IMG/VR virus record: IMGVR_UViG_3300010389_000006
Location: 21,160-85,159 of that record
DNA from: a virus
Length of the DNA: 64,000 nt
Direction: 5' to 3' (one strand)
Shown here: one piece after another, positions 19,314-30,100 of the stretch
How the letters are laid out: each line of letters opens with the position of its first letter
Position numbering within the stretch: the first letter of the stretch is position 1
Program-made: the position numbers and the translations under genes
Notes under the pieces: model-generated
Database searches by the model: none
The model's input: the letters and a program-made list of their open reading frames with translations, nothing else
What the model was told of the DNA's origin: nothing

Positions 19314-20566
19314 TGGCAATACCCTTCATAAACATCTTAGCACCCTCCCTGGGCGGTATAGGACCCATAGAACTCGCAGACTTCAATAGGTTAACGAGGT
19401 TAAATGGGAATGGTATCCCATTTTATGCTGGGAGATTTTATCCCAAAGATTCGACGGGTCTTTGGATCGATCGCGGTAATCTCAAAGATCAGATTGGATT
19501 TATTGCAGAGATCCCGCCGTGGTTGTGCTGGGAGAATATTGACCCTACGCAGATCTGGATGATTTCTGCTACACCCGAAGAGCAGATCATTTCAACCACT
19601 ACGAGTATTGCTAGGATTGATTGGTGGCCTAGGGAGGAAGAAGATGGTTTGCCAGAAAACCCCCAAGCTACAAATGGTTGGGATTACACTCCCGATGAAT
19701 GGGAGAAGTCCCGTGCCCGTGCAGGTTGGGGGTGGGGCAGCACTGGTGCAAATAACATTGGTGCATCCCTTGACATTACCTCTCTGGATCCCCTGGTGGA
19801 GGTGCAGCAGAATCTTAACATGCCAATCTTGTTTAACCAGCGGGTCGCCATCAGTGGCATTCAGGGGCGATGCTCCGAGTATGCATTCTTCGACCAGGAG
19901 TTGAGGTATATGAATGGTACGGGGTTGAATCAGAATGAATTTGAGAATGCGTTTTACGCCGAGAACTATCCAGATGGTTATAGAGACTATTGGAGGTTAC
20001 GTTCTGATGGTGCATGGAAGAAACGTAATCAACCTGTTCCAGTGGACTATGATGATGTTGATTGGGGTAATACATTGATTGATGAGCGTTTCCAAGGCAC
20101 TCAGTCTGGATATATGCCTACAGGATGGGTGAGGGATAGCGCCGACGAACTTGATTACCTTACAACCGCGATCACCGACCCGCTGCTAGCAAATAGGTAT
20201 GGAACCGAGTTTTGGAATGAGTATACAAAATATAATGAACCAGGCGGCAGCGCACGTATGGGACAACTGTTAGAGATTGTTCCGAGTGCTTTTGATACAG
20301 TAGTATACACGATTAAGGTTTCTTGTGTCACCATAGTTGGTCAAAATGTAGAAGATCCTGCTATAGCAGATGAACCATTAGGTCCATTTGACGTTACCTT
20401 GGGTGATGCACGAATCAACCTTGCTGATAATGTCGCTCAGAACTTATTTGCAAATGATTGGTATTTCTATTGGCCAGTAAGGTATGATACGAGGTATGCT
20501 GAATTTAGAAATGAGTTCCTTCTAAATAGAGCAGGCATTGCTTTTGAAGGGGCGATCCCACCATGA
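19313..20566 (+). CDS. Putative virion structural protein
   Basis: A 417-aa protein of mixed beta type, rich in Trp and Tyr (IDRGNLKDQIGFIAEIPPWL, then WKKRNQPVPVDYDDVDWGNT), with no transmembrane segment and no enzyme motif. It lies directly before the PAAR spike-tip gene (4-base overlap) and two genes before gp25, which points to the central hub or wedge of the baseplate. I cannot match it to a named T4 protein. Confidence 0.65.
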   Translation: MAIPFINILAPSLGGIGPIELADFNRLTRLNGNGIPFYAGRFYPKDSTGLWIDRGNLKDQIGFIAEIPPWLCWENIDPTQIWMISATPEEQIISTTTSIARIDWWPREEEDGLPENPQATNGWDYTPDEWEKSRARAGWGWGSTGANNIGASLDITSLDPLVEVQQNLNMPILFNQRVAISGIQGRCSEYAFFDQELRYMNGTGLNQNEFENAFYAENYPDGYRDYWRLRSDGAWKKRNQPVPVDYDDVDWGNTLIDERFQGTQSGYMPTGWVRDSADELDYLTTAITDPLLANRYGTEFWNEYTKYNEPGGSARMGQLLEIVPSAFDTVVYTIKVSCVTIVGQNVEDPAIADEPLGPFDVTLGDARINLADNVAQNLFANDWYFYWPVRYDTRYAEFRNEFLLNRAGIAFEGAIPP

Positions 20567-20955
20567 CGGTAAGACAAATTGGATTAGCGGGAGTACCATT
20601 AAGTCCCCATGCTGATCACCAACCACCAATTCCACTTCCAGCACCAGTTGGATTTGCTGCTAATGTGGTAGTGAATGGTCGTCCAGTGCATCATGTTGGC
20701 AACACCATGATTCTCCACCCCATTCCTGGTACATTTCCTCCAGTTTTCCACATTCCACCTGATGTAATTGTAGAAGGGTTTGGAAGGGTCTTCTGTAATG
20801 GTACACCACTTGCTAGGTTCATGAGTAAGACACAATACGGTTCTCAGGTCATGCAGGGCAGTATTAACGTCTTTGTGAACTCTGGTTTAACCACATGGCT
20901 GTCTAGTGGTGGAGAAGAACCAACAGTTAGTCCTCCACCTGAACCATCTGCCTGA
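20563..20955 (+). CDS. PAAR-repeat baseplate spike-tip protein
   Basis: A 130-aa protein of the PAAR fold. The blocks VVVNGRPVHHVGNTMILHPI, then VEGFGRVFCNGTPLARFMSK and GSINVFVNS show the repeated G.p....D..... pattern of alternating His, Pro and Gly. PAAR proteins (gp5.4 in T4) cap the membrane-piercing spike and often bind a metal through His residues near the apex; several His are present. The acidic/proline-rich tail EEPTVSPPPEPSA is unusual. Overlaps the upstream structural gene by 4 bases. Confidence 0.75.
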   Translation: MTVRQIGLAGVPLSPHADHQPPIPLPAPVGFAANVVVNGRPVHHVGNTMILHPIPGTFPPVFHIPPDVIVEGFGRVFCNGTPLARFMSKTQYGSQVMQGSINVFVNSGLTTWLSSGGEEPTVSPPPEPSA

Positions 20956-20993
20956 TTATATGCTATAATATTGGAGTCAATTGATAGAACACT

Positions 20994-21140
20994 ATGGCAC
21001 GAGCAAAAGTTGGTCTTAGCGGTAAGAAGATCATTGAGTCGAAACCCAAAACCACGCGACAGGGCAGCAGCAAGAACACGAAATATTCTGCTACCAGTCG
21101 TAATTCTGCTAAGAAGCGTTATCGCGGACAAGGAAAGTAA
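20994..21140 (+). CDS. Small basic protein
   Basis: A 48-aa extremely basic protein (MARAKVGLSGKKIIESKPKT, then TRQGSSKNTKYSATSRNSAK and KRYRGQGK). It has no hydrophobic core and is probably disordered or nucleic-acid binding. I recall similar peptides in related cyanophage baseplate regions. TATAAT lies about 25 bases upstream. The stop overlaps the next ATG (TAATG). Confidence 0.65.
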   Translation: MARAKVGLSGKKIIESKPKTTRQGSSKNTKYSATSRNSAKKRYRGQGK

Positions 21141-21643
21141 TGAAAGATTTACTGTTCATCTCACAGGATAAAGAGATGGCACTCATTCAGGAGATGTCAT
21201 ACAAGATCAAGATGTCAAACTGGGATATTCATCCTAGTAAGACTTGTTTCTTGTGCGTGTCTCCTGATTACTCTAGTATTGTAACTCAGCATCTCTCGCA
21301 TTCATTGTCAATGGATCGGGAGATTTTTCATATTGAGGCAGTTAATGTGCCGTTTCCCGATGAAAACCCCACTCAATATCAAGTTAACTTTGAGTTAGAC
21401 TTTGCTGAGTGGGTATTGGATTGGGATAACTTTGTGTTATGCGAAGCAGGAGTAATCAGAGGTGGCAATTATACTTGGATTACTAAAGTAATGGAAAAGT
21501 TTGTAGACAAGAATTACTACACTTTATCATTATGTGAAAATATCCATAGTAAATATAAGAGTGATCTGGTTTCACTTTATTATGATGATACCATCGAAGA
21601 TTTACATTTTTGGTGGGAACGACCAAATAATCATTGGACATAG
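21140..21643 (+). CDS. Hypothetical protein, phosphoribosyltransferase-like hints
   Basis: A 167-aa alpha/beta protein. FVLCEAGVIRGGNYTWITKV has the look of the acidic-loop turn that binds phosphoribosyl pyrophosphate in PRTase-fold proteins, and the end LHFWWERPNNHW also recalls some of them. The evidence is weak and the catalytic acids are not clear. It lies in a late region between the basic peptide and gp25. Confidence 0.4.
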   Translation: MKDLLFISQDKEMALIQEMSYKIKMSNWDIHPSKTCFLCVSPDYSSIVTQHLSHSLSMDREIFHIEAVNVPFPDENPTQYQVNFELDFAEWVLDWDNFVLCEAGVIRGGNYTWITKVMEKFVDKNYYTLSLCENIHSKYKSDLVSLYYDDTIEDLHFWWERPNNHWT

Positions 21644-21692
21644 GGATAGCAACCCCAAAAAAAGTTCTAATCAAACTTTTCAAAGGAGAACT

Positions 21693-21908
21693 ATGGGATT
21701 ATTTCCAGTAGACAAAGGCGAAGAATTTTTGGAAGAAGGTATGACACTGATCACCGAGACAGACAGTGATCGCCTTCTAGATGCCGCTGCAAAGCGTCGT
21801 AGGTCAAAGATGAAGGAAGAACTATACCCACTGCCCGAAGATCGCCTTGAGCGCCCTTGTGGGGGAGCAGGTGGTTTTGACGACTTTGTAGAGCGTTGGC
21901 ACGAGTGA
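21693..21908 (+). CDS. Small hypothetical protein
   Basis: A 71-aa protein (MGLFPVDKGEEFLEEGMTLI, then DRLLDAAAKRRRSKMKEELY). AAGGAG stands 6 bases before the ATG; an in-frame ATG at 21534 lies inside the previous gene and is rejected. It ends just before the gp25 late promoter. No family recognised. Confidence 0.65.
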   Translation: MGLFPVDKGEEFLEEGMTLITETDSDRLLDAAAKRRRSKMKEELYPLPEDRLERPCGGAGGFDDFVERWHE

Positions 21909-21915
21909 ATAAATA
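21908..21915 (+). promoter_or_regulatory. T4-type late promoter
   Basis: AATAAATA overlapping the upstream stop codon, 25 bases before the gp25 ATG at 21940. Confidence 0.6.
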
Positions 21916-21939
21916 ATAGCAGCCTACTGCTGTGTCTAA

Positions 21940-22332
21940 ATGCCAACCTTTCAGACATTCAAAGATTTGAGTGTTACGTTTAAGAAGCACCCCGTCTCTG
22001 ATGACCTCGTCACAGTGAAGGATAAGGCAGCTATTGTGCAGTCAATCTCCAACTTGCTTCTTACAAATAAAGGTGAAAGACCATTTCAACCAGATCTAGG
22101 GTGTGGACTACGAAATGTATTGTTCGAACCACTAGATTTTGCGTCTGCTGGTATTATCCGTTCAGAGATTACGGATACACTTAAGAAGTATGAACCAAGA
22201 ATCACGGTTAATACAATTCGTGTTTATCCTGATCAGTTGAATAATGGTTATGATGTGGAGATTACTTATACCATCGTCGGTAGAGACGACGCACCAGTAA
22301 CTGTAGACATCTTTCTAGAGCGTACACGATAA
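21940..22332 (+). CDS. gp25: Baseplate wedge protein gp25
   Basis: A 130-aa homologue of T4 gp25 (132 aa), the sheath-initiating, lysozyme-like wedge protein. Diagnostic segments are VKDKAAIVQSISNLLLTNKG, then ERPFQPDLGCGLRNVLFEPL, where the RPF.P..G.GL block is the family hallmark. It binds gp6 in the wedge; the gp6 gene follows with a 1-base overlap. Transcribed from the late promoter at 21908. Confidence 0.9.
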   Translation: MPTFQTFKDLSVTFKKHPVSDDLVTVKDKAAIVQSISNLLLTNKGERPFQPDLGCGLRNVLFEPLDFASAGIIRSEITDTLKKYEPRITVNTIRVYPDQLNNGYDVEITYTIVGRDDAPVTVDIFLERTR

Positions 22333-24128
22333 TGCCTTATACTCAGGTTGCCAACTTAGACTTTGAAGATATCAAAGCTGCTCTAAAAGACTATCTTAGA
22401 GCACAGACAGATTTTACTGACTATGACTTTGATGGTTCGGTACTATCGACGCTAATTGATACTCTTGCCTACAACACGTACTACACGGCGTTTAACACCA
22501 ACATGGTAGTCAATGAACTATTCATTGATTCTGCCACCTTGAGGGACAACGTAGTGGCGATTGCGAAGCAATTAGGTTATAGACCCAAGAGTATCACTTC
22601 GCCAACTGCATATATTGACTTTACAGTTACCTACACAAATCCAACAACTGATACAGCACTGTATCTGAAGAAAGGAACTGGATTTATTGCTAACTATGAC
22701 AATACAATCTATCAGTATGTTGTCGCTGATGATGTAAAGGCACAAGTATCAAACAACACTGCAATTTTTACAGAAGTTCCTCTACAGGAGGGTAATCTTC
22801 TTATTAATACCTTTACAGTAAATACTTCTCTCAAGTCGCAGAGATTTATTTTAGACAACACCAATATTGATACAAACACAATTAGAGTTAAGGTTTACCC
22901 AACTGGTGGATCCTTTAGCGAACCATACCTTGTAGCAGATAATATTTTAGGTATTGATGCAAACTCTAAAGTCTTCTACTTAGAAGAGATTGAAGACGAG
23001 AGATATGAATTGATCTTTGGAGATGGTGTTTTAGGAAAGAAACTAGAGAATGGTTCTAGAGTTGAAGTTTCATATATTAGAACATCTGGTCCAGATTCAA
23101 ATGGAGTAAAAACTTTTGTCTTTACTGGTGTTCTAGAAAACGGACTTGGCGTTTCTCCGTCTGGATTTAATGTTGTCATTAATAAGACTACACCATCTTC
23201 TGGTGGTGAAGCAATGGAAACCACAAAGAACATTAAGTATAATGCACCCAAGGCATACGGCACTCAGGACCGTGCTGTGACCGCCTCTGACTACGCTTCG
23301 ATCGTTCGTAATGTATATCCTGCCACAAGCGATATCATCATCTTTGGAGGCGAAGATCAGGACCCACCAGAGTATGGTAAGGTATTCATTGTACTAAAAC
23401 CAAAAGATGCTACTTATCTAACATCTATAACAAAGCAACAAATTATTAGCGAACTTGAGAAATACGTTGTTGCTTCTGTAGAACCAGTCATTGTAGATCC
23501 CTCAGTATTGTTTGTAGAGATCACAAGTAAAATTTATTATAATAGATCGATTACAGATCAAACACCAGCACAGATTAGAGACAAAGTTATCGGTGCTGTG
23601 CAATCTTATATTGATAATTCTGATACAGAAAAGTTCAATGGCAAGTTTAGATACAGTAAATTTGTTGGTGTTATTGATGATGCAGACAGATCAATCAATT
23701 CGAACTTAACAGAAGTTACCATGAGAAAGGATTTTTATCCTCAACTCAATGCAACTTTCTATTATGAGATTTGTTTCCAGAATTCGTTTGACATTGATTG
23801 CGACGAATCCGTACTTTCATCTACAAAATTTAGAGTCACTGAGTATCCTAATTTTGATGTCTATATCGAAGATAGGGATGGCAAAATTGTCCTATATAGA
23901 CTAGACGCTGTAACTGGCGAGAAAGTTGTTCTCGACAAGGAAGTTGGGGATATTGATTATGTAAAAGGCGAATTGAGATTGTACAATATGACTATCATTA
24001 AAGGTAGTTTCTTTGATAACAGAATCTCAGTTAGAGTAAAACCTTTATCTAATGATATTCAGGCACTCCGCGAGGTTTATCTGGACGTTGATGTAGCGAA
24101 TTCAAGTTTCACCGCATATAAAGAGTAA
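22332..24128 (+). CDS. gp6: Baseplate wedge protein gp6
   Basis: A 598-aa protein of the baseplate J / T4 gp6 type (T4 660 aa). The N-terminus FDGSVLSTLIDTLAYNTYYT, then NELFIDSATLRDNVVAIAKQ and LGYRPKS is highly characteristic of the gp6 dimerisation region. The middle KAYGTQDRAVTASDYASIVR is the conserved J-domain segment. gp6 forms the inter-wedge ring that drives baseplate expansion. It sits between gp25 and the gp7-like gene, as expected for a wedge operon. Confidence 0.9.
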   Translation: MPYTQVANLDFEDIKAALKDYLRAQTDFTDYDFDGSVLSTLIDTLAYNTYYTAFNTNMVVNELFIDSATLRDNVVAIAKQLGYRPKSITSPTAYIDFTVTYTNPTTDTALYLKKGTGFIANYDNTIYQYVVADDVKAQVSNNTAIFTEVPLQEGNLLINTFTVNTSLKSQRFILDNTNIDTNTIRVKVYPTGGSFSEPYLVADNILGIDANSKVFYLEEIEDERYELIFGDGVLGKKLENGSRVEVSYIRTSGPDSNGVKTFVFTGVLENGLGVSPSGFNVVINKTTPSSGGEAMETTKNIKYNAPKAYGTQDRAVTASDYASIVRNVYPATSDIIIFGGEDQDPPEYGKVFIVLKPKDATYLTSITKQQIISELEKYVVASVEPVIVDPSVLFVEITSKIYYNRSITDQTPAQIRDKVIGAVQSYIDNSDTEKFNGKFRYSKFVGVIDDADRSINSNLTEVTMRKDFYPQLNATFYYEICFQNSFDIDCDESVLSSTKFRVTEYPNFDVYIEDRDGKIVLYRLDAVTGEKVVLDKEVGDIDYVKGELRLYNMTIIKGSFFDNRISVRVKPLSNDIQALREVYLDVDVANSSFTAYKE

Positions 24129-24132
24129 ATAA

Positions 24133-27100
24133 ATGGCTGCTGTTAAGACTAAGAGAATTTCAACTCTAATTGAGTCCCAGCTTCCTGAATTCATTGCTAC
24201 TGAATATGAACTGTTTGCTAAGTTCGTTCAGAAGTATTACGAAGCACAGGAAGTCCAAGGTGGAACTTTGGATATCATCAGCAATATCCAAAAATATGCA
24301 GACATCGATTTCTATGAGAAAAATCTTCTCAAACAGAATGATACTCTTGCTGTATCTATTTCTGATACAGATACCACAATTGTTGTAAATGATGCGAGTT
24401 CATTTCCAGCAAAAAATGGATATATTAGAATTAATGATGAGATTATCTTTTATTCTAATAGAACAGACACAGAATTTTTAAATTGTTCTAGAGGTGTAAG
24501 TGGTAATACTACCTTAGGAGATCTATACACCGAGTCAAATTTTACAAGTACAGAAGCGACATCTCATAATGCTAATGTAAAAGTATATAATGTCAGCAAT
24601 CTTTTCCTATATGCTTTTGTAAAAAACTTTGAGTCTCAGTATCTTGGTTCATTTCCAGAGAAGTATCTTCGTGGTGAAGTTGACAAGAGAACTCTTATCA
24701 AGAACATTAACAAGTTCTACAAGGCAAAAGGAACTGATAGTTCTATTAAGTTCATCTTTAACACCATTGTTTCTCAAGATGTAACTAATAAACCAGAAGT
24801 ATACAAACCAAAAGACTTTACATATAAAGTATCAAAGTCCGATTGGGTTAATGTCTATGCACTAAAAGTAAAGGTAATCTCTGGAGACCCAACAGATCTT
24901 ATTGGTAAGCAGATTGTTCAACCAGAAACGGAAGAATATGGTTATGTTTCTGCTACTGTAGATAATGCAAGAGCAGAGGGTACATTTGATGGCGAGAAAA
25001 TTTGGAACATTGTTCTTGCTCCAGAAACTGTCACTGGTGAGTTTGCAATCTCCACAAAGACTCGTCTAGAGAAAAATATTTCTCAGGCGGATAGTGTTGG
25101 CAAGAGAATCAATGTTTTCTCGACTATTGGGTGGGGTAAGACTGGAGAAGTTTTAATTGGCGAAGAAACCATCAAGTTTGATGATAAGAACGTAACTCAA
25201 TTTACTATTAGTAAAAGAGGAAATATCACATATAACCATGAGGCAGGTGCTTCTGTATACAAACCAGTTGTTATTAGTGGTTCTAATGTAAAACTTTTAA
25301 CTTTGGGTGTTGTATATAACTTTGAGATCAATGATTCTCATCCATATTCTGCAGTAGATGATACTATTGAAATTTCAAATCCTGGATTTGAGAGTGCAGA
25401 TCCTAAGATTGTCAATACTGGATCAAACCAGACAAGATGGATTTTAAATAGAAATCTTCCAATCAATGCACCAACAGTTCCTTATGTTGGCACGCAACTT
25501 GGTCAAACATCAACAGATGTATCTGCTATTTTTGCAGATGATCAATACTATTACATTACTTCTTCTGGATATCCTTCATACAAAATTCTAGATGGTTCAG
25601 ATGTTTCTCAGACTGTAGAGGATCAGAAACTTCTTCGTATCATCAGAAGACTTGCAACCAGAACAACTGAGAAGTATAAGACACCAAAGACTGAAGTCGG
25701 TATCCTTCTCAATGGTGTTCGTCTATATGGATATAAAGATACAGATAGCATCCGTTATGGAACGTTAGAGCAAATTGTTCCTGATAGACAGGGTAGTGGA
25801 TATGTAAAACCACCATTTGTTCTTTTAGACGGTGCTCCAAACAAAGCAAGAGCGGTTCTATCTGGTTCTGTTGTAGAAAGATATATTGTAGATACTAACA
25901 ACATCTTCCCAAGAACACCTGTTGTTGAGGTAACTTCTGGTAGAGGAGCATCTGTTCGTGCTGTTGTTACTGGAGACAAAATTACTAGTTTAGTAGTTGA
26001 AAACCCAGGAGAGTATTATTCTTCCCCTCCCATTGTTCGTATTACAGATAGCAATGGTAAAGGAAGATTTGCAGAGTACAACGCTATTGTAGATACTGAT
26101 GGTAAATTAGTTGATTTTGAAAAAATTGCAGAAGGAAACTTCTACGATCAAAGAACCGTCAAAGTTGATATCATTGCTGTTGGTAATGGTGCTATTGGAA
26201 CGCCTCTACTAAAAGAATGGAATTTCAACAGATATGAAAAACTCAAGACCGTTCTTGATACAGAGAATGGATATCTTTTTCCAAATTACAATATAACCTT
26301 TGAGAATGGTTATGGTCAAGTTGCTAATCCTAAGGCACTGAGGGTTGCATTAAATGATAACTTGAGTGCTGCTGGTCTAGAACCATCAACTAAGACTCAC
26401 TCACCAATCCTTGGATTTGCTTATGATGGCAATCCAATCTATGGACCATTTGCACATCAGAACCCACTAGATTCACAATCTCCTATTGTAAGGATGACAT
26501 CTAGTTATGTTCGCAACTCTTCCAGATCTGGCGGTCCTTCCGTTTCAGACTATCCTTTAGGTACATTCACAAATGATTATACCTATAAGCACAAGAATGG
26601 TTCACTAGACGAAAACAATGGACGTTTTTGCATTACCCCCGAATTTCCAGAGGGAGTTTATGCTTATTTCCTTACTATTGATAGCAATCAAGTACCACAA
26701 TATCCATACATTCTAGGTGAAAACTTCTATTCTCTACCAGTAGATAGTAATTATAATTCCGATATTAATCAGAATGATATTCCAAAGGCATCCAAGAGAC
26801 TATTTACTCTTGGTATGCAGGGTAATGGATCTGGCGTGTTTGCTAAGATCAATGAAGTAAAGCCTGGAACCGTTGATAATATTACAATTGAAAACTCTTC
26901 TAGTAACTTCTCTGTTAATTCAAAAGTTTATTTTGATAATAAGGGAACAAATGGTTCGGAAGCAGAAGCACTTGTAAACTCTGTAAAAGGAAAACCAGTA
27001 AGTTATATTGACAGTTATGAGAATAAAGTTGTCAAGTTGACAACTATTCAAAATGCTTATCTATTTACCGATGACATTCTAAGACAACCATCTTCTAATG

Positions 27101-30100
27101 CATCTGGTCAGATTGTCGGAAATGTCAGAAACGATAATGAAATTGTTCTAAAAAATGTTGTTGGAACGTTTGACAACACTGGAACGTTCTCTGCAGACAT
27201 CAAGACATTCTTCATTCTTCTAGATCAAGACAGTTCTTATTCTGAGGGAGCAATCTTGAGTCTAACTGATGGTATCAATCCAACAGTAGCTAAAGGTGAA
27301 GTATTGAATGGTACAAGCAACCAGAACGTTGTTGAAATCAAAGTTGTACCACTAAACCCAGAAGATGATCCACAAGATTGGGATCTTGGTGATTGGTTCC
27401 AATTCAACCAAGGAGAATACTTCTTACAATCAAACAACTTCTTTAATACGTCTGGTACTAGACCAGTAACGCTAACTTCTTTGAGCGACAACCTAGAACC
27501 ATTTGAAGTTAATCAAAGTGTCGCTTTGGTGGAGACTTTAGGCAACCATGGTCTAGGAATTGACGACAAGGTAGATATTACTATCTTACCAAGTGATAGC
27601 ACAAAAACTAAGACCTATTATCTAAGAAAGCGTTTATATCAAAACGTAGTATTTAAGGCACCAAAATATTCTTCTACTATTTCTGATACTGGAGTTGGAA
27701 GATTCCAAATCCTTAACGGTGGTGCAGATTATGCTCCTGGTACATATACTAATGTTCCATTCACTGGTGGATCTGGAACTGGCGCAACTGCTATCATTAC
27801 AGTATCTGATGCTGGTGTAGTATCATCTATTTCCATCCAGGATAAAGGAACTGGATATAGAAAAGCAGATTATCTAGGAATTGATGATGAGTCTCTATCA
27901 AGATCTGTCGCTTCACAGAGCACACAGAGATTAACTTTGTATGTTGATCACGTTGGTTTTGCTGCTGGATCTACGAGACTTAATGTAAGTAGTGCAAATG
28001 GACTTGCAGAAGGAGACACTGTTCTAATTGGTGAAGAAGTAATTGAGATTGCATCTATCAGTGGTAATACACTCACTGTTTTGAGAGGAAGAGAAGGAAC
28101 TGTTGATAAAGATCACTATGACAAGCAACCAGTAGATATCTACAAACCAAAACTCAATTTTGTTGATAATTTCCAATTAGGTGCTGGAAACTCTGCATAC
28201 ATTGCTTCTTACAATCCTTCTACTCAGGAAGCAACACTTGTTTATGACTATCAAGTAGAATTAAACACTGCGGTGTCTGTAACAATCAGTACATCTTTCT
28301 TTGATAGTAGTGTTCCTTCTAGACTGGTAGCAATTCAGTCATTAGAACCAATTGCATACAAGTTTGAATTTTCCGAAGATAACGTAAACTTCACACCAAA
28401 TCCAAACATTGATATTCAAGAACTATATCGCTATGTGTTTGATACATCACACCCATCTTTGACTGGAACTTACTTTGATCTAAGTCCAAGTAAGAATTTT
28501 AATCTTATCACAGGTGAGAAACTAGCATCTAATACTCTTCCTGGAAATGCTGGTGCATTTACAGAAGTTAAGTTTGGTTTTGGTTCTAGAATAGCAGCAA
28601 ATGATTATTCTACAGAAAGAGGAACAGACTTTACCAATTTCTATTATTTTGATAAGAATGGTATTGTAAATGCAGAAGGTTCTTTCCTTAAAATTGTAAA
28701 AGATCCTCTACAGGGCGAAAAGCGTGTAATTTATGTAACACCAAACAGATTTGTTTATAACGTATCCTCTGAACCACTCTGGGATGGATCTGGTGATATT
28801 TCTTACACCACCACAGGTCAGTTTGCTATTGGAGAAATTAAAGACTTTAAGATTACCAACCTCGGTCTAAACTATAAGAAAGTTCCTATTATCACTGGAG
28901 TTGCTCCCACACAAAACTACAGAGCATCTGCTACTGTTTTGTTTGACTTAGAATCTAAACTAATTACTTCAGTTGAAGTTAATGAAAGAGGATCGAATTA
29001 TTCAAATCCAAAGGTTGTTATAACTGATGGAGATGGCATTGATGCGAAATTCAATGTAGTTCTAAGGGGAGGAGAAATATTCTCTATTACTGTTGCAAAT
29101 CCTGGATCTGGATATACATATGCCCCTACAATTGAAATTGTAGAATCTGATGTTGAGGCATATGTTGACAGTAATACTATCGGTATTCCACAAAGCGTTA
29201 GCATCATTAGAAATGGTGGAGCATTCCACTTAGATAAGACAGTTGCATCTAACTTCACATCTAAGTATACGCTAGCATTACTATCTCCTGAAGGAAGATT
29301 TAGAAAAGGTGAGACTGTAGTACAAAAAGTTGGTGCTACTGAGGTAATGAGAGCAAAAGTAGCAGAATGGCGTCAAGGAACTAATCTATTAAAACTGGAG
29401 TCTGTAACAGGAATCGTTAGACAAAACTTGGAAGTCCAAGGTCTTATCTCTAAATCAACAGGAACGGTAAAGGCAATTTATGCTACAACCTTCAAGGAAA
29501 AAATCACTTCTTTCTTTGACAACATTGGTTATTATAGTTCCGATAGAGGAAAGTTAGGTGTATCAAACCAAAAGATTACTGATAGTTTCTTCTATCAAGA
29601 TTATTCTTATGTTGTCAAGTCTAAGACTCCTATTGATCAGTGGCGTGAGTTAATTAAGTCAACGACACACCCTGCTGGATTCAAGTTATTTGGTCAAGTA
29701 GATATTGAAACGGATGCTCCTGTTGAAATGCCAGCAGAAGCGCCAAAGGCGTCTCACTTTACTGTTATCCAACTTTGGGATCCTAATAAGAATAAGATTA
29801 CAGTTGAGAACACCAGAAGAACTATCACTCAGACAGTTCAAAAGATTGAAAATCAGAGAATCAAGAAAGGTGTTGGTTCTGCTGCTACTTCCGAATTTAA
29901 CTTTAATGAGTCAAGAGCGTTTACAGTTACTTTAAGTGCTCCTTTTGATGGTTATTTTGATAATGATGGAAGACTTCAGGGAACTACAACATTCCAACTG
30001 TTGAATGATGGAGCATTGTTCTCTCCTGCCAGTGCTAAGAATTTGGTTATTACACTTAATGGAGTTTTACAAGAACCCGAAGTAGCATATACTGTTTCTG

